From: Hydrogenovibrio sp. SC-1
Lineage (GTDB): Bacteria; Pseudomonadota; Gammaproteobacteria; Thiomicrospirales; Thiomicrospiraceae
Reading direction: 5' to 3'
Assembly: GCF_002848135.1 (NCBI RefSeq)
Contig: NZ_PKGB01000005.1
Coordinates: 94,751 to 158,750, forward strand
DNA length: 64,000 nt
Part shown: positions 55,120-63,254 of the stretch, piece after piece
Layout: every line of letters begins with the position of its first letter
Position numbering within the stretch: the stretch's first letter is position 1
Position numbers and translations under genes: made by a program
The notes under the pieces: model-generated
What the model was told of the DNA's origin: nothing
What the model saw: the letters and a program-made list of their open reading frames with translations, nothing else
Databases searched by the model: none

Positions 55120-55704
55120 GTGTTAAAAGAGTACATAAAAGATATTACAGCGGGTGCCTTGCTTTTAGATGAGACCAAGCTCTGGCTATCGTTGACTGAA
55201 AATGGTCGACAAGTTGATATAGAAACATTCTTAAAAGCAATGCCAGCACGTTCAGAATCTACAGCAAAACGCTATGCATCTGTTATAAAAGGGCGGTTAT
55301 CTAATATAGATGAAGTAGGTTTAGAGTTGTTAACAAACAGCTATGGCGAAAATTTAAAATTGATGCTGCTCTTATTGGTAATGAACAGAACCCCCATCGT
55401 GAAAGATTTCATTAAAGAGATATATTGTGAGTCAAAAAAGCTATATCGTTCAACAGTAGATGCGATTGAAGTTAACCGCTTTATTGAAGAGCGTATTGAT
55501 TTGATTTCGGCAGGCCGTTTACCGAGTGAAAGCTCTTTAAAAAAAGTGAAAACGAATCTTGTTAAGGTTCTGGTAAATGCCGAATTACTTAACAATAACC
55601 GAGTGATGATGCTGCAAAACATCTTTATATTGCCAGAGGTGCAAGAGTTTGCTTCAACACAGAAATTAACACATCTATTGAATATCTTGGAGTGTGAGTC
55701 TTGA
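55120..55704 (+). CDS. brxA: BREX protein BrxA (DUF1819)
   Basis: First core gene of a type I BREX phage-defence system, 194 residues, the usual length. It shows ITAGALLLDETKLWLSL, AMPARSESTAKRYASVIKGR and the final ILPEVQEFASTQKLTHLLNI, as in DUF1819 proteins. BrxA is a small helical DNA-binding protein of uncertain task, similar to RNA-binding NusB folds. The start is GTG with AAGG eight bases before. It overlaps brxB by four bases. Confidence 0.88.
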   Translation: MLKEYIKDITAGALLLDETKLWLSLTENGRQVDIETFLKAMPARSESTAKRYASVIKGRLSNIDEVGLELLTNSYGENLKLMLLLLVMNRTPIVKDFIKEIYCESKKLYRSTVDAIEVNRFIEERIDLISAGRLPSESSLKKVKTNLVKVLVNAELLNNNRVMMLQNIFILPEVQEFASTQKLTHLLNILECES

Positions 55705-56267
55705 AAAAGTTACAAGAACGCCTTGATTTGATCTTAGAGAGAGTCGATAACCCTAAATTTTTAAACAGTGATGGCTTGGGTAATGAGATTGGTTTTTGGA
55801 TATTTGATTATCCCGCCAAAGACGAAATTCGTGTTCGAGAACATATTGAATATCTCCAAGAAAAACTGGTACAGAGAGGTAAGCAATTTAAAGTCTTGAA
55901 CTTGTTTCAAGTAATCATCGATATGCTTGAATCACGCAATCTTTTAGAAAGAACATTTCAAAGAGAAAAAAAAGTTGGCGCAGAAAACTTAATATCCACC
56001 TTAAAAGCCCCGCTGAGCCAAGAGAAAATTGCACAGTTTATGGCACAAAATTATTCATTAGATAAACAAGAGTTTGTCATATTGTGCGGCATTGGCAATG
56101 CCTGGCCTTTAATCAGGGGGCACGAAGTTTTAAGCGCTTTACAAGATGTGATGGGAAAGACTCCATTATTGCTGTTTTATCCTGGTGAATACAGCGGATT
56201 AGACTTACATCTTTTTGGCAAAATTGAATCCCAAAACTACTATAGAGCTTTTAAATTAGTGCCTTAA
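55701..56267 (+). CDS. brxB: BREX protein BrxB (DUF1788)
   Basis: Second BREX gene, 188 residues. It shows NSDGLGNEIGFWIFDYPAKD, REHIEYLQEKLVQRG, and FVILCGIGNAWPLIRGHEVL followed by TPLLLFYPGEYSG, the DUF1788 signature. The exact role is unknown, but it is required for defence in tested type I systems. It starts with TTG overlapping the brxA stop and is followed by brxC after 44 bases. Confidence 0.9.
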   Translation: MKKLQERLDLILERVDNPKFLNSDGLGNEIGFWIFDYPAKDEIRVREHIEYLQEKLVQRGKQFKVLNLFQVIIDMLESRNLLERTFQREKKVGAENLISTLKAPLSQEKIAQFMAQNYSLDKQEFVILCGIGNAWPLIRGHEVLSALQDVMGKTPLLLFYPGEYSGLDLHLFGKIESQNYYRAFKLVP

Positions 56268-56311
56268 AGCAGCTTAAATTAATATTCAGCAGAGTTGAGA
56301 AAGAGAATTTT

Positions 56312-59300
56312 ATGAAAATTGAACAACTGTTTTCTAAGCAATTAAACCGAGATATTAATGGGGTTGTTAAAGCAGAAGAAACCAAAGATTCTGTTGTTTT
56401 AACAGAACTTGATGAGTATGTCGTAACCAATGAGCTTGATAAACACTTCCGAAGTTTTTTTGAAAGTTATTTAGCCGCCATTGAAAATCCAGACACGGCA
56501 TCGCAAAAGGTAGGGGTTTGGATTTCTGGTTTCTTTGGTTCTGGTAAGTCACACTTTCTAAAAATTCTCTCGTATTTGCTTGAAAACAGAGTAGTAGCGT
56601 CCGACGATGCCAGCCAAAAGTTGGCAATTGATTTTTTCAAAGACAAAATTGCTGATCCACTTCTATATGGTGATATTCACCGCTCTGTGAAACGTCCTAC
56701 GGAAGTGATTCTTTTTAATATTGATTCTCGAGCAAATACTGATGACAGAGACAATGCAATTCTCAAAGTATTTTTGAAAGTCTTTAACGACCGAGTAGGC
56801 TACTGTGCAGAACACCCGCATGTGGCTCATTTAGAACGAGAGCTAGATAAAAAAGGCCAATACACAGCGTTTAAAGAAAAGTTTAATGAGCTGTCATCAT
56901 CAAAATGGGAGGCTGAAAGAGACGCTTATGAGTTTTATCAAGATGAAATGGTGCAGGCACTTTCAGCTGCAACAGGTCAGTCAGTTGAATCCTCTACAAG
57001 TTGGTTTGAGTCGTTAAAAAATAATTTTCCTCTAAGTATTCTAAACTTCAGTAAATGGGTCGCTGAGTACCTTAACCAGACTAAAGAAAAGAATTTATTA
57101 TTTTTGGTCGATGAGGTGGGGCAGTTCATTGGTAAGAACTCGCAGATGATGTTGCAGCTACAAACCATTGTCGAAACCATGGGGGTTGAAACTCAAGGTC
57201 GAGCTTGGGTGGTCGTGACCGCTCAGGCGGATATTGATGCTGCAATCGGGCAGTTAAACAAAAACCAAGGGGATGATTTCTCAAAAATCCAGGGGCGCTT
57301 TTTAACCCGTATGCAACTGTCTAGCTCCAATACCGCAGAAGTCATTCAAAAGCGTTTACTCAGTAAAACACCAGAAGCGTTAGAGGTGTTGTCTTCTTTA
57401 TATGCCAGTAAACAAGATATTCTAAAAAACCAGCTCTCATTTAATTCCACCGCCTCCTTGTCTTCTTACAGTGATATAACCAGCTTTGTAGATAATTATC
57501 CGTTCATACCGTATCACTATGGCTTAGTGCAAAAGGTCTTTGAGTCAATTCGTACAAAAGGTGCCACCGGTAAGCATCTGGCCATGGGGGAACGCTCTTT
57601 ATTAGATGCTTTTCAGTCAGCGGCAAAACAAATTAGCCTTGAACAAGCGGGTGCTTTAATCCCATTTGACCGCTTTTATACACCAATAGAGAGTTTTTTA
57701 GAGCCAGCAGTCAAAAGAACCATTGACCAAGCCGTTACGCTCGATAAATTAACGGAATTCGATAGCCGCCTATTGAAAACACTCTTTTTAATCCGTTATG
57801 TCGATACCATAAAAAGCACAGTGGAAAACTTAGCGACCTTAATGGTTGATGAAATTGATGCCAATAAACTGCATCTTAAAAAAGAGATTGAGAGTAGTTT
57901 GCTTCGCCTAGAAAACGAACTGTTAATTGCGCGAAATGGTGAAGAATATAACTTTCTAACCAATGAAGAAAAAGAAATAGAAAACGAAATTCGTCATACC
58001 GACGTTGAGCCAACGGCAATCAATAACAAACTCGCTGAGATTTTGTTTGATACCTCATTAAAAGGCTACCGAGCTTACCGTTATCCCATCAACAAGCAAG
58101 AATTTAAAATTAGCCGTTTTTGTAACGGACACCCACGAGATGGAAGTGTTCTAGAAGACCTTGTGGTAAGGGCTATCACGCCTTTAGATATGGATTACGA
58201 TCGTTTTCAATCAAGTGCCTATTGCAATCAATATTCACTTGATCAGACCTGCTTATTGATTCTGTTAGGGGATAATAAATCACTTTGGGATGACATGGAG
58301 ACCTATGTCAAAACCGAACGTTATCTCAAGCAAACCGCAAACTCGTCTGAAAAGGCACAACTTCTTCGAGAAAAGCACCTAGAAAACAATGACCGTTTAA
58401 AGCGACTTCACCAAGGTATAGAGCAACTGATTTCAGAAGCAGACTATTACGCAATAGGGGCACAGCTTCAGACCAATGGCTCTAGTCCAGTAACTCAAAT
58501 TGAAGCTGGCTGTAAATACATTATTGAAAATACCTTTGCCAAGCTTGCATTATTACAGCCATATCCTGGTGAAATTAACCATGAAATTCAATCGGTTTTA
58601 AATGCGGATGATGTTGCGCAAATTGGGCTGGATTTAGACAGTGATGAGGTTAATCCACAAGCCAATAAAGAAGTAGAAAATTACATTGGCTTAAAGCTCG
58701 ATAGAAGTGAAAAAGTCTATATTAAAAATATCCTTGAACACTTTGCAAAACGTCCTTATGGCTGGCCAGAGTCAGAAGTAGTGTTGTTAATTGCGCGTCT
58801 TGCTTTAGCAGGAAAAATAAGCTTTGTATACCAAGCGAATCCGCTCAATCTTAAACAAGCCTACGAGCCTTTAAATAATTTCCGTAAACGAGCAGAAGTG
58901 CAGGTTTTAAAGGTAAGAAGACATGATGATGTCATGTTAAGTAAAGCCAAAAAGCTGTACAAAGACCTATTCATTAAAACCTTTACAGGCACAAGTGAAA
59001 AAGAACTGGCTGAAGCGGTTACCGCTCAAATCAATTATCGTTTAACTCAATTAAAAGAGTTCAAAAGCAAATCACAAGCTCTACATTGTCCAGGTATTAA
59101 AGAAATTGAAAATGGTTTGGTCTTAATCGCAAATTTGGTGGACCAGCCCAATAGCTTTGCATTGATTCAGTCTATGATTGATCAGTCTGAAGAACTGTTG
59201 GATTTTAGTGAGGATTTCGAAGACCTCGATAACTTCTATAATAGTCAGTTTCAAGTGTGGAAAACGCTTAATGAGGCCATCAATATCAAGTTTAAAGCGA

Positions 59301-59944
59301 ACCGTAGTGCCATAGAAAAAGACGATAAAGCATTGCAAGCGTTACAAACTTTAGAGTCCATTTACAACATGGATTCACCCTACAATCAGTTAAAAAACAT
59401 TGCAGGCTTAATTGAAACGGTTAACTCGACGAATGAAAAATTAATTGCAGAAAAAAGAAAATTTTCTCTTTCTAAAGTAGAAGAACGAATTCATAACATC
59501 CAGCAGCAGTTAGAGGGCACAAATGCTCCAGACGAGCTTAAAAATAAAGCGTTAATTCATTTACAAGCTTGTAAAAAAAGAATTCAGCAAACTGAATCTA
59601 TTCCTGAAATCATGTTGCAACAACAAGAGACGGCTGGGCATGAAGAAGACGCTGAAGCCTTAATAAATGAATACATTCAAAAACTGATAGAACAGCAAAA
59701 ACAGCAAGAAGCTGCCAAAAAATCATCGCTTGATTATCCCACAGAAGTTGAATCTGGTAAGACATCAATAAAAGCGGCTGAACCCAGTCTTGTTGTTGTA
59801 AAACCCGTCAAGAATATTGCCGCATCCAGCTTAGCAAGTGATGGGTTTATTGAAAGCCCAGAACAAGCGGATGTGTTTATCGAAACGTTACGTGAGCAAT
59901 TGCTTAAGGCGATTAACGCCGGCGAAAGAGTGAGAATTAAATAA
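56312..59944 (+). CDS. brxC: BREX ATPase BrxC
   Basis: Large P-loop ATPase of 1210 residues, normal for type I BREX. The Walker A is at residues 68-82 (GVWISGFFGSGKSHF), and a Walker-B-like LLFLVDEVGQFIGKNSQM is near 265. Long helical and coiled-coil regions fill the C-terminal half (IEKDDKALQALQTLESIY, RIHNIQQQLEG). BrxC is thought to drive conformational steps for the methyltransferase-phosphatase complex. The gene is intact and only two bases ahead of pglX. Confidence 0.94.
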   Translation: MKIEQLFSKQLNRDINGVVKAEETKDSVVLTELDEYVVTNELDKHFRSFFESYLAAIENPDTASQKVGVWISGFFGSGKSHFLKILSYLLENRVVASDDASQKLAIDFFKDKIADPLLYGDIHRSVKRPTEVILFNIDSRANTDDRDNAILKVFLKVFNDRVGYCAEHPHVAHLERELDKKGQYTAFKEKFNELSSSKWEAERDAYEFYQDEMVQALSAATGQSVESSTSWFESLKNNFPLSILNFSKWVAEYLNQTKEKNLLFLVDEVGQFIGKNSQMMLQLQTIVETMGVETQGRAWVVVTAQADIDAAIGQLNKNQGDDFSKIQGRFLTRMQLSSSNTAEVIQKRLLSKTPEALEVLSSLYASKQDILKNQLSFNSTASLSSYSDITSFVDNYPFIPYHYGLVQKVFESIRTKGATGKHLAMGERSLLDAFQSAAKQISLEQAGALIPFDRFYTPIESFLEPAVKRTIDQAVTLDKLTEFDSRLLKTLFLIRYVDTIKSTVENLATLMVDEIDANKLHLKKEIESSLLRLENELLIARNGEEYNFLTNEEKEIENEIRHTDVEPTAINNKLAEILFDTSLKGYRAYRYPINKQEFKISRFCNGHPRDGSVLEDLVVRAITPLDMDYDRFQSSAYCNQYSLDQTCLLILLGDNKSLWDDMETYVKTERYLKQTANSSEKAQLLREKHLENNDRLKRLHQGIEQLISEADYYAIGAQLQTNGSSPVTQIEAGCKYIIENTFAKLALLQPYPGEINHEIQSVLNADDVAQIGLDLDSDEVNPQANKEVENYIGLKLDRSEKVYIKNILEHFAKRPYGWPESEVVLLIARLALAGKISFVYQANPLNLKQAYEPLNNFRKRAEVQVLKVRRHDDVMLSKAKKLYKDLFIKTFTGTSEKELAEAVTAQINYRLTQLKEFKSKSQALHCPGIKEIENGLVLIANLVDQPNSFALIQSMIDQSEELLDFSEDFEDLDNFYNSQFQVWKTLNEAINIKFKANRSAIEKDDKALQALQTLESIYNMDSPYNQLKNIAGLIETVNSTNEKLIAEKRKFSLSKVEERIHNIQQQLEGTNAPDELKNKALIHLQACKKRIQQTESIPEIMLQQQETAGHEEDAEALINEYIQKLIEQQKQQEAAKKSSLDYPTEVESGKTSIKAAEPSLVVVKPVKNIAASSLASDGFIESPEQADVFIETLREQLLKAINAGERVRIK

Positions 59945-59946
59945 CG

Positions 59947-61881
59947 ATGAATACCAAAAACATAAAGGCTTATGCACCCAAAGCCCGAGAACAGCTATTG
60001 ACTGCAATTGTTCAGCGTTTAAACCAGTTTGGAATTTCGGCCGATAAGCAAGGCAAGGTTGTGATACAAGAGCCGCGTATCAGTGGTTCTGCGATGCTTA
60101 TTAACGAAAAGCCTTATGATATTGCGCTTCAGCCTTCAGTTAAGCGTTTAAGGGCTAAAGCCAATCAACTGGGGTATTCGGTTTTAACAGAACAGTTAGC
60201 CTACATTTGGTTTAACCGCCTTTGTGCTATTCGTTACATGGAAATACACGATTACCTAGAGCATGGTCTGCGAGTGCTATCTCACCCAACTCAAAGTACC
60301 GGGTTTCAAATTCTAGATAACCCGCAGGATGTCGCCGAAGACTTAGGGTTAGATCGTAACCATCTAATCGACTTAAAACTTGCCAATAAAGACGAAGAAC
60401 TCTATAGAGAGTTACTTCTAGGTCAATGTCATAAACTGCATGAGTATATGCCATTTTTGTTTGAAGCCTTAGACGATGACACCGAGTTGATGTTACCTGA
60501 CAATCTCACACGTACCGATTCAATTTTACGAAGTTTGGTAGACGACGTGCCTGAAGAAGACTGGCAGAATGTAGAAATTATTGGTTGGCTATATCAGTTT
60601 TATATTTCAGAGAAGAAAGACCAAGTGATTGGTAAGGTTGTTAAGAGTGAAGATATTCCAGCTGCCACACAGTTGTTTACCCCTAATTGGATCGTGCAAT
60701 ATCTCGTGCAAAACTCAATTGGTCGTCAATGGATGTTAACTTACCCTGAATCCAACCTAAAACAGCAAATGCCATATTTTATTCCTTTGGCAGAACAACC
60801 AACGGAAGCACAGCAAAGGCTAGACGAACTTACACCAAATGAGATTAATCCAGAAACACTCAAGGTATTAGACCCTGCTTCTGGTTCAGGCCATATTTTG
60901 GTAGAAGCCTACAACACCCTCAAACACATCTATGAAGAACGTGGCTACCGCATACGAGAAATCCCTAAGTTAATTTTAGAGAACAACCTATACGGTCTGG
61001 ACATTGATGACCGTGCCGCACAGCTTGCAGGTTTCGCTTTAATGATGAAAGCCAGAGAAGACGATCGTCGTATTCTAACTCGTGAGATTAAGCTCAATAT
61101 CATGGCGCTTCAACAAACCGACCATATTTCCATTGTCAAACAATGGAAAGCCCTAAACATCAATAATGACTGGCAAGCTGGCACAAGTGAACAGCTGTTT
61201 GATGAAGACCAAATGCCAATTGACGAAAACGATACTCAATATCAACTTTTTAAACAAACGCTTGAGGCTTTTCATCAAGCCAAAACGCTGGGTAGCCTAA
61301 TTGATATTCCCCATACAAACTTAGCAGGCCTGCTTGAATTAAAAACGCAGTTGGCTACTTTTACACAAAGCTCAGACCCTCAGCAAAAAAAAGTCGCAAT
61401 TGAATTGCTCCCCATATTTGACCAAGCGATATTGCTAGCACAGCAATACGATGCCGTGATTGCCAATCCGCCTTATATGGGAAGTAAATATCATATTAAG
61501 CCTGTTAAAGATTTCTTAAAAGAAAACTACAAAGGGTTTGAGAAAGATTTATTTTCAGCATTTATTATCCGAAATTTAAAATTAACTAAACCAAATGGTC
61601 AGCTTGGATTTATGACGCCATTTGTATGGATGTTTATTTCAAGCTATGAAAATTTACGAGCAAGGTTAATTGATAAGGAAACCATTTCAACCCTAGTTCA
61701 GCTAGAGTATTCAGGGTTTGATGGTGCGACGGTACCTATTTGTACATTTACTCTCACTAAAGGAAAAATTTCGTGCTTGAAAGGAACTTATATTCGTTTA
61801 TCAGATTTTAAAGGTTCTGAAAATCAAGGGCCTAAAACCCTGGAAGCGATCCAGGAAGAGAGAAAACGCTTAGGCGTTTAG
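59947..61881 (+). CDS. pglX: BREX adenine methyltransferase PglX, C-terminally truncated
   Basis: The site-specific N6-adenine methyltransferase that marks self DNA in BREX, here only 644 residues against about 1200 in the family. The N-terminal part and the methyltransferase core are complete: SAM motif LDPASGSGHILVEAY (near 308) and catalytic DAVIANPPYMGSK (near 505), then FKGSENQGPKTLEAIQ. There the family resemblance stops. Seven foreign residues (EERKRLG-V) and a stop follow. The lost half holds the target-recognition region, so specific methylation is probably lost or needs the other half from elsewhere. It starts two bases after brxC. Confidence 0.9.
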   Translation: MNTKNIKAYAPKAREQLLTAIVQRLNQFGISADKQGKVVIQEPRISGSAMLINEKPYDIALQPSVKRLRAKANQLGYSVLTEQLAYIWFNRLCAIRYMEIHDYLEHGLRVLSHPTQSTGFQILDNPQDVAEDLGLDRNHLIDLKLANKDEELYRELLLGQCHKLHEYMPFLFEALDDDTELMLPDNLTRTDSILRSLVDDVPEEDWQNVEIIGWLYQFYISEKKDQVIGKVVKSEDIPAATQLFTPNWIVQYLVQNSIGRQWMLTYPESNLKQQMPYFIPLAEQPTEAQQRLDELTPNEINPETLKVLDPASGSGHILVEAYNTLKHIYEERGYRIREIPKLILENNLYGLDIDDRAAQLAGFALMMKAREDDRRILTREIKLNIMALQQTDHISIVKQWKALNINNDWQAGTSEQLFDEDQMPIDENDTQYQLFKQTLEAFHQAKTLGSLIDIPHTNLAGLLELKTQLATFTQSSDPQQKKVAIELLPIFDQAILLAQQYDAVIANPPYMGSKYHIKPVKDFLKENYKGFEKDLFSAFIIRNLKLTKPNGQLGFMTPFVWMFISSYENLRARLIDKETISTLVQLEYSGFDGATVPICTFTLTKGKISCLKGTYIRLSDFKGSENQGPKTLEAIQEERKRLGV

Positions 61882-62043
61882 TTTACGGTGGGTTTTGGCG
61901 TCGGTCAGGCGCCAGGTTGGTTGATACGATTGTCATGATTATTGTGTTTAGTGTGCCTGTGTCAATTTATTATGGCGACAGTGAGTGTTTTGCTCGACAC
62001 ACTGGGCCTTTGTTAATACTGGAATGTGCTCGAGGGTTTTGAA
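61854..62043. other. Junction between the pglX fragment and the cyclase-like cassette
   Basis: Just after the last pglX-like codons comes a perfect hairpin AAACGC-TTAG-GCGTTT (61864-61879), then a second GC-rich hairpin TGGCG...CGCCA around 61895-61913. Further on lie TGTC/GACA motifs, including TGCTCGACA at 61991-61999. The base composition is unlike both sides. It looks like the end of a mobile or recombined segment. No inverted-repeat end, transposase or recombinase gene that I can name is present. Confidence 0.45.
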
Positions 62044-62784
62044 TTGTACAAAAAAAGATTAACGGCTTTTATCGATATTCTTGGGTTTTCACAACTAGTT
62101 CAAGAAATTGACATACAAGAATCTAATGGTGAAGAAAGGTTTAATTCGATTCTGACTCTGTTAAAAGAGCTTAAATCCCGTGAAAAGCCAGAGAATGCTA
62201 ATGAAGCAATTGAAATAACTGCGTTTTCAGACTCAATAGTCATATCGGTTGCAAATAGCAAAAAAGCTTTGTTTACCGTTTTGTGGAATGTTGCATGGCT
62301 CCAATCCAGTCTGATGAAGTCAGGGTATTTATGCCGTGGAGGTATTTCTTTTGGAGAACTTCACCATAAAGACGGAATTGTTTTTGGTAAAGGCTTGATT
62401 GAAGCCTATAAGATAGAATCTAGTCTTGCTGTGTATCCCCGAATTGTAGTGAGTGACGAAATTCAAGAAAAATGTAATGGCTCACTTAAAGATGTTTTCC
62501 TAGTTGAGTCAGATGACGGTCTATCTCACGTAGACCCATTCTCAGTTGGTGACTTTATAGGTACTTCTGACGATGCTGCAGATGGAAATGATTTAACAGA
62601 ATGGTTCTATATGTCTTTAGAAAAAACCTGCGAAACAGAAATTGAACGCTTAAAAGAATTAAAACAAATTAATCCGTTGATGAAATGGCAATGGGCATGC
62701 AGTCAGATAAAACAATCCAAAGCTGATTACTTAACTGATAAAAAATGCAAGATGGATAGATTCCTCCATTCTAGAGAGCAATGA
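62044..62784 (+). CDS. Class III nucleotide-cyclase-like protein
   Basis: A 246-residue soluble protein with the order of a class III cyclase catalytic fold. LTAFIDILGFSQL carries the first metal Asp. AFSDSIVIS carries the second. YLCRGGISFGELHHKDGIVFGKGLIEAYKIES lines up with the glycine-rich and dimer-arm part. The usual Asn-x3-Arg transition-state pair is changed (Asn missing, Arg replaced by Lys at YKIES), so activity and product are uncertain. The TTG at 62044 has GAGGG seven bases before it; GTG 62026 is the other choice. It is two to four bases from the next gene, so an operon. Confidence 0.65.
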   Translation: MYKKRLTAFIDILGFSQLVQEIDIQESNGEERFNSILTLLKELKSREKPENANEAIEITAFSDSIVISVANSKKALFTVLWNVAWLQSSLMKSGYLCRGGISFGELHHKDGIVFGKGLIEAYKIESSLAVYPRIVVSDEIQEKCNGSLKDVFLVESDDGLSHVDPFSVGDFIGTSDDAADGNDLTEWFYMSLEKTCETEIERLKELKQINPLMKWQWACSQIKQSKADYLTDKKCKMDRFLHSREQ

Positions 62785-62787
62785 AAA

Positions 62788-63216
62788 ATGAAACCTTCAA
62801 ACTTTGACATATTTAATCGAATTACTCTTTTTACTCTAGTAAGACTATTTGATGAATTTCCCATGCCTGTTGATGTTGACCCAGAAGGCAATGCAATTAA
62901 AGCCTTTGAAGAGCAAGAAAACCTAGATGTTGATGAAACTTGGGCGCTTATGGATCTTGGGCTTCAGACTTTGATTTGGCTTAAATCTGAAGGCTTTATA
63001 TCCATTATGCAAAGAACGATGGATGGCAAATGTATTGGTGTCTGTTTAACCCTCAAGGGATTATCGTTATTAGGTTATTCAGTTGGTGGTCAGGATGAAT
63101 CCGAAACACTGATTGATAAAGCAAAAGAAGCTTTGACAGATACTGCGATTGAATCGGCAAAAGATGTTATGAAAAAGCTGTTTGCAATGGGTTTGGCCAC
63201 AACTGTAAGTATTTAA
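62788..63216 (+). CDS. Unknown protein, partner of the cyclase-like gene
   Basis: A 142-residue protein I do not recognise. The middle looks like a winged-helix or helix-turn-helix (WALMDLGLQTLIWLKSEGFI, then a MDGKCIGVCLTLKGLSLLGY wing). The C-terminal third is an amphipathic helix run ending LFAMGLATTVSI. It starts three bases after the cyclase-like stop, which suggests a working pair. It has no cyclic-nucleotide-binding or transmembrane signature of the kind seen in Pycsar effectors. Confidence 0.65.
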   Translation: MKPSNFDIFNRITLFTLVRLFDEFPMPVDVDPEGNAIKAFEEQENLDVDETWALMDLGLQTLIWLKSEGFISIMQRTMDGKCIGVCLTLKGLSLLGYSVGGQDESETLIDKAKEALTDTAIESAKDVMKKLFAMGLATTVSI

Positions 63217-63254
63217 CAAATTAATAATTCTATATTTAAAAAGGTTTTTACTTT

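Noticed and set aside
61864..62010. An integron attC site after pglX
   Set aside because: The GTTRRRY end box is not matched (GTTTAGT is nearest) and the arms do not pair as attC does.
62026..63216. Calling the cassette a Pycsar system
   Set aside because: The transition-state residues differ and the neighbour lacks a cyclic-nucleotide-binding or membrane effector domain.
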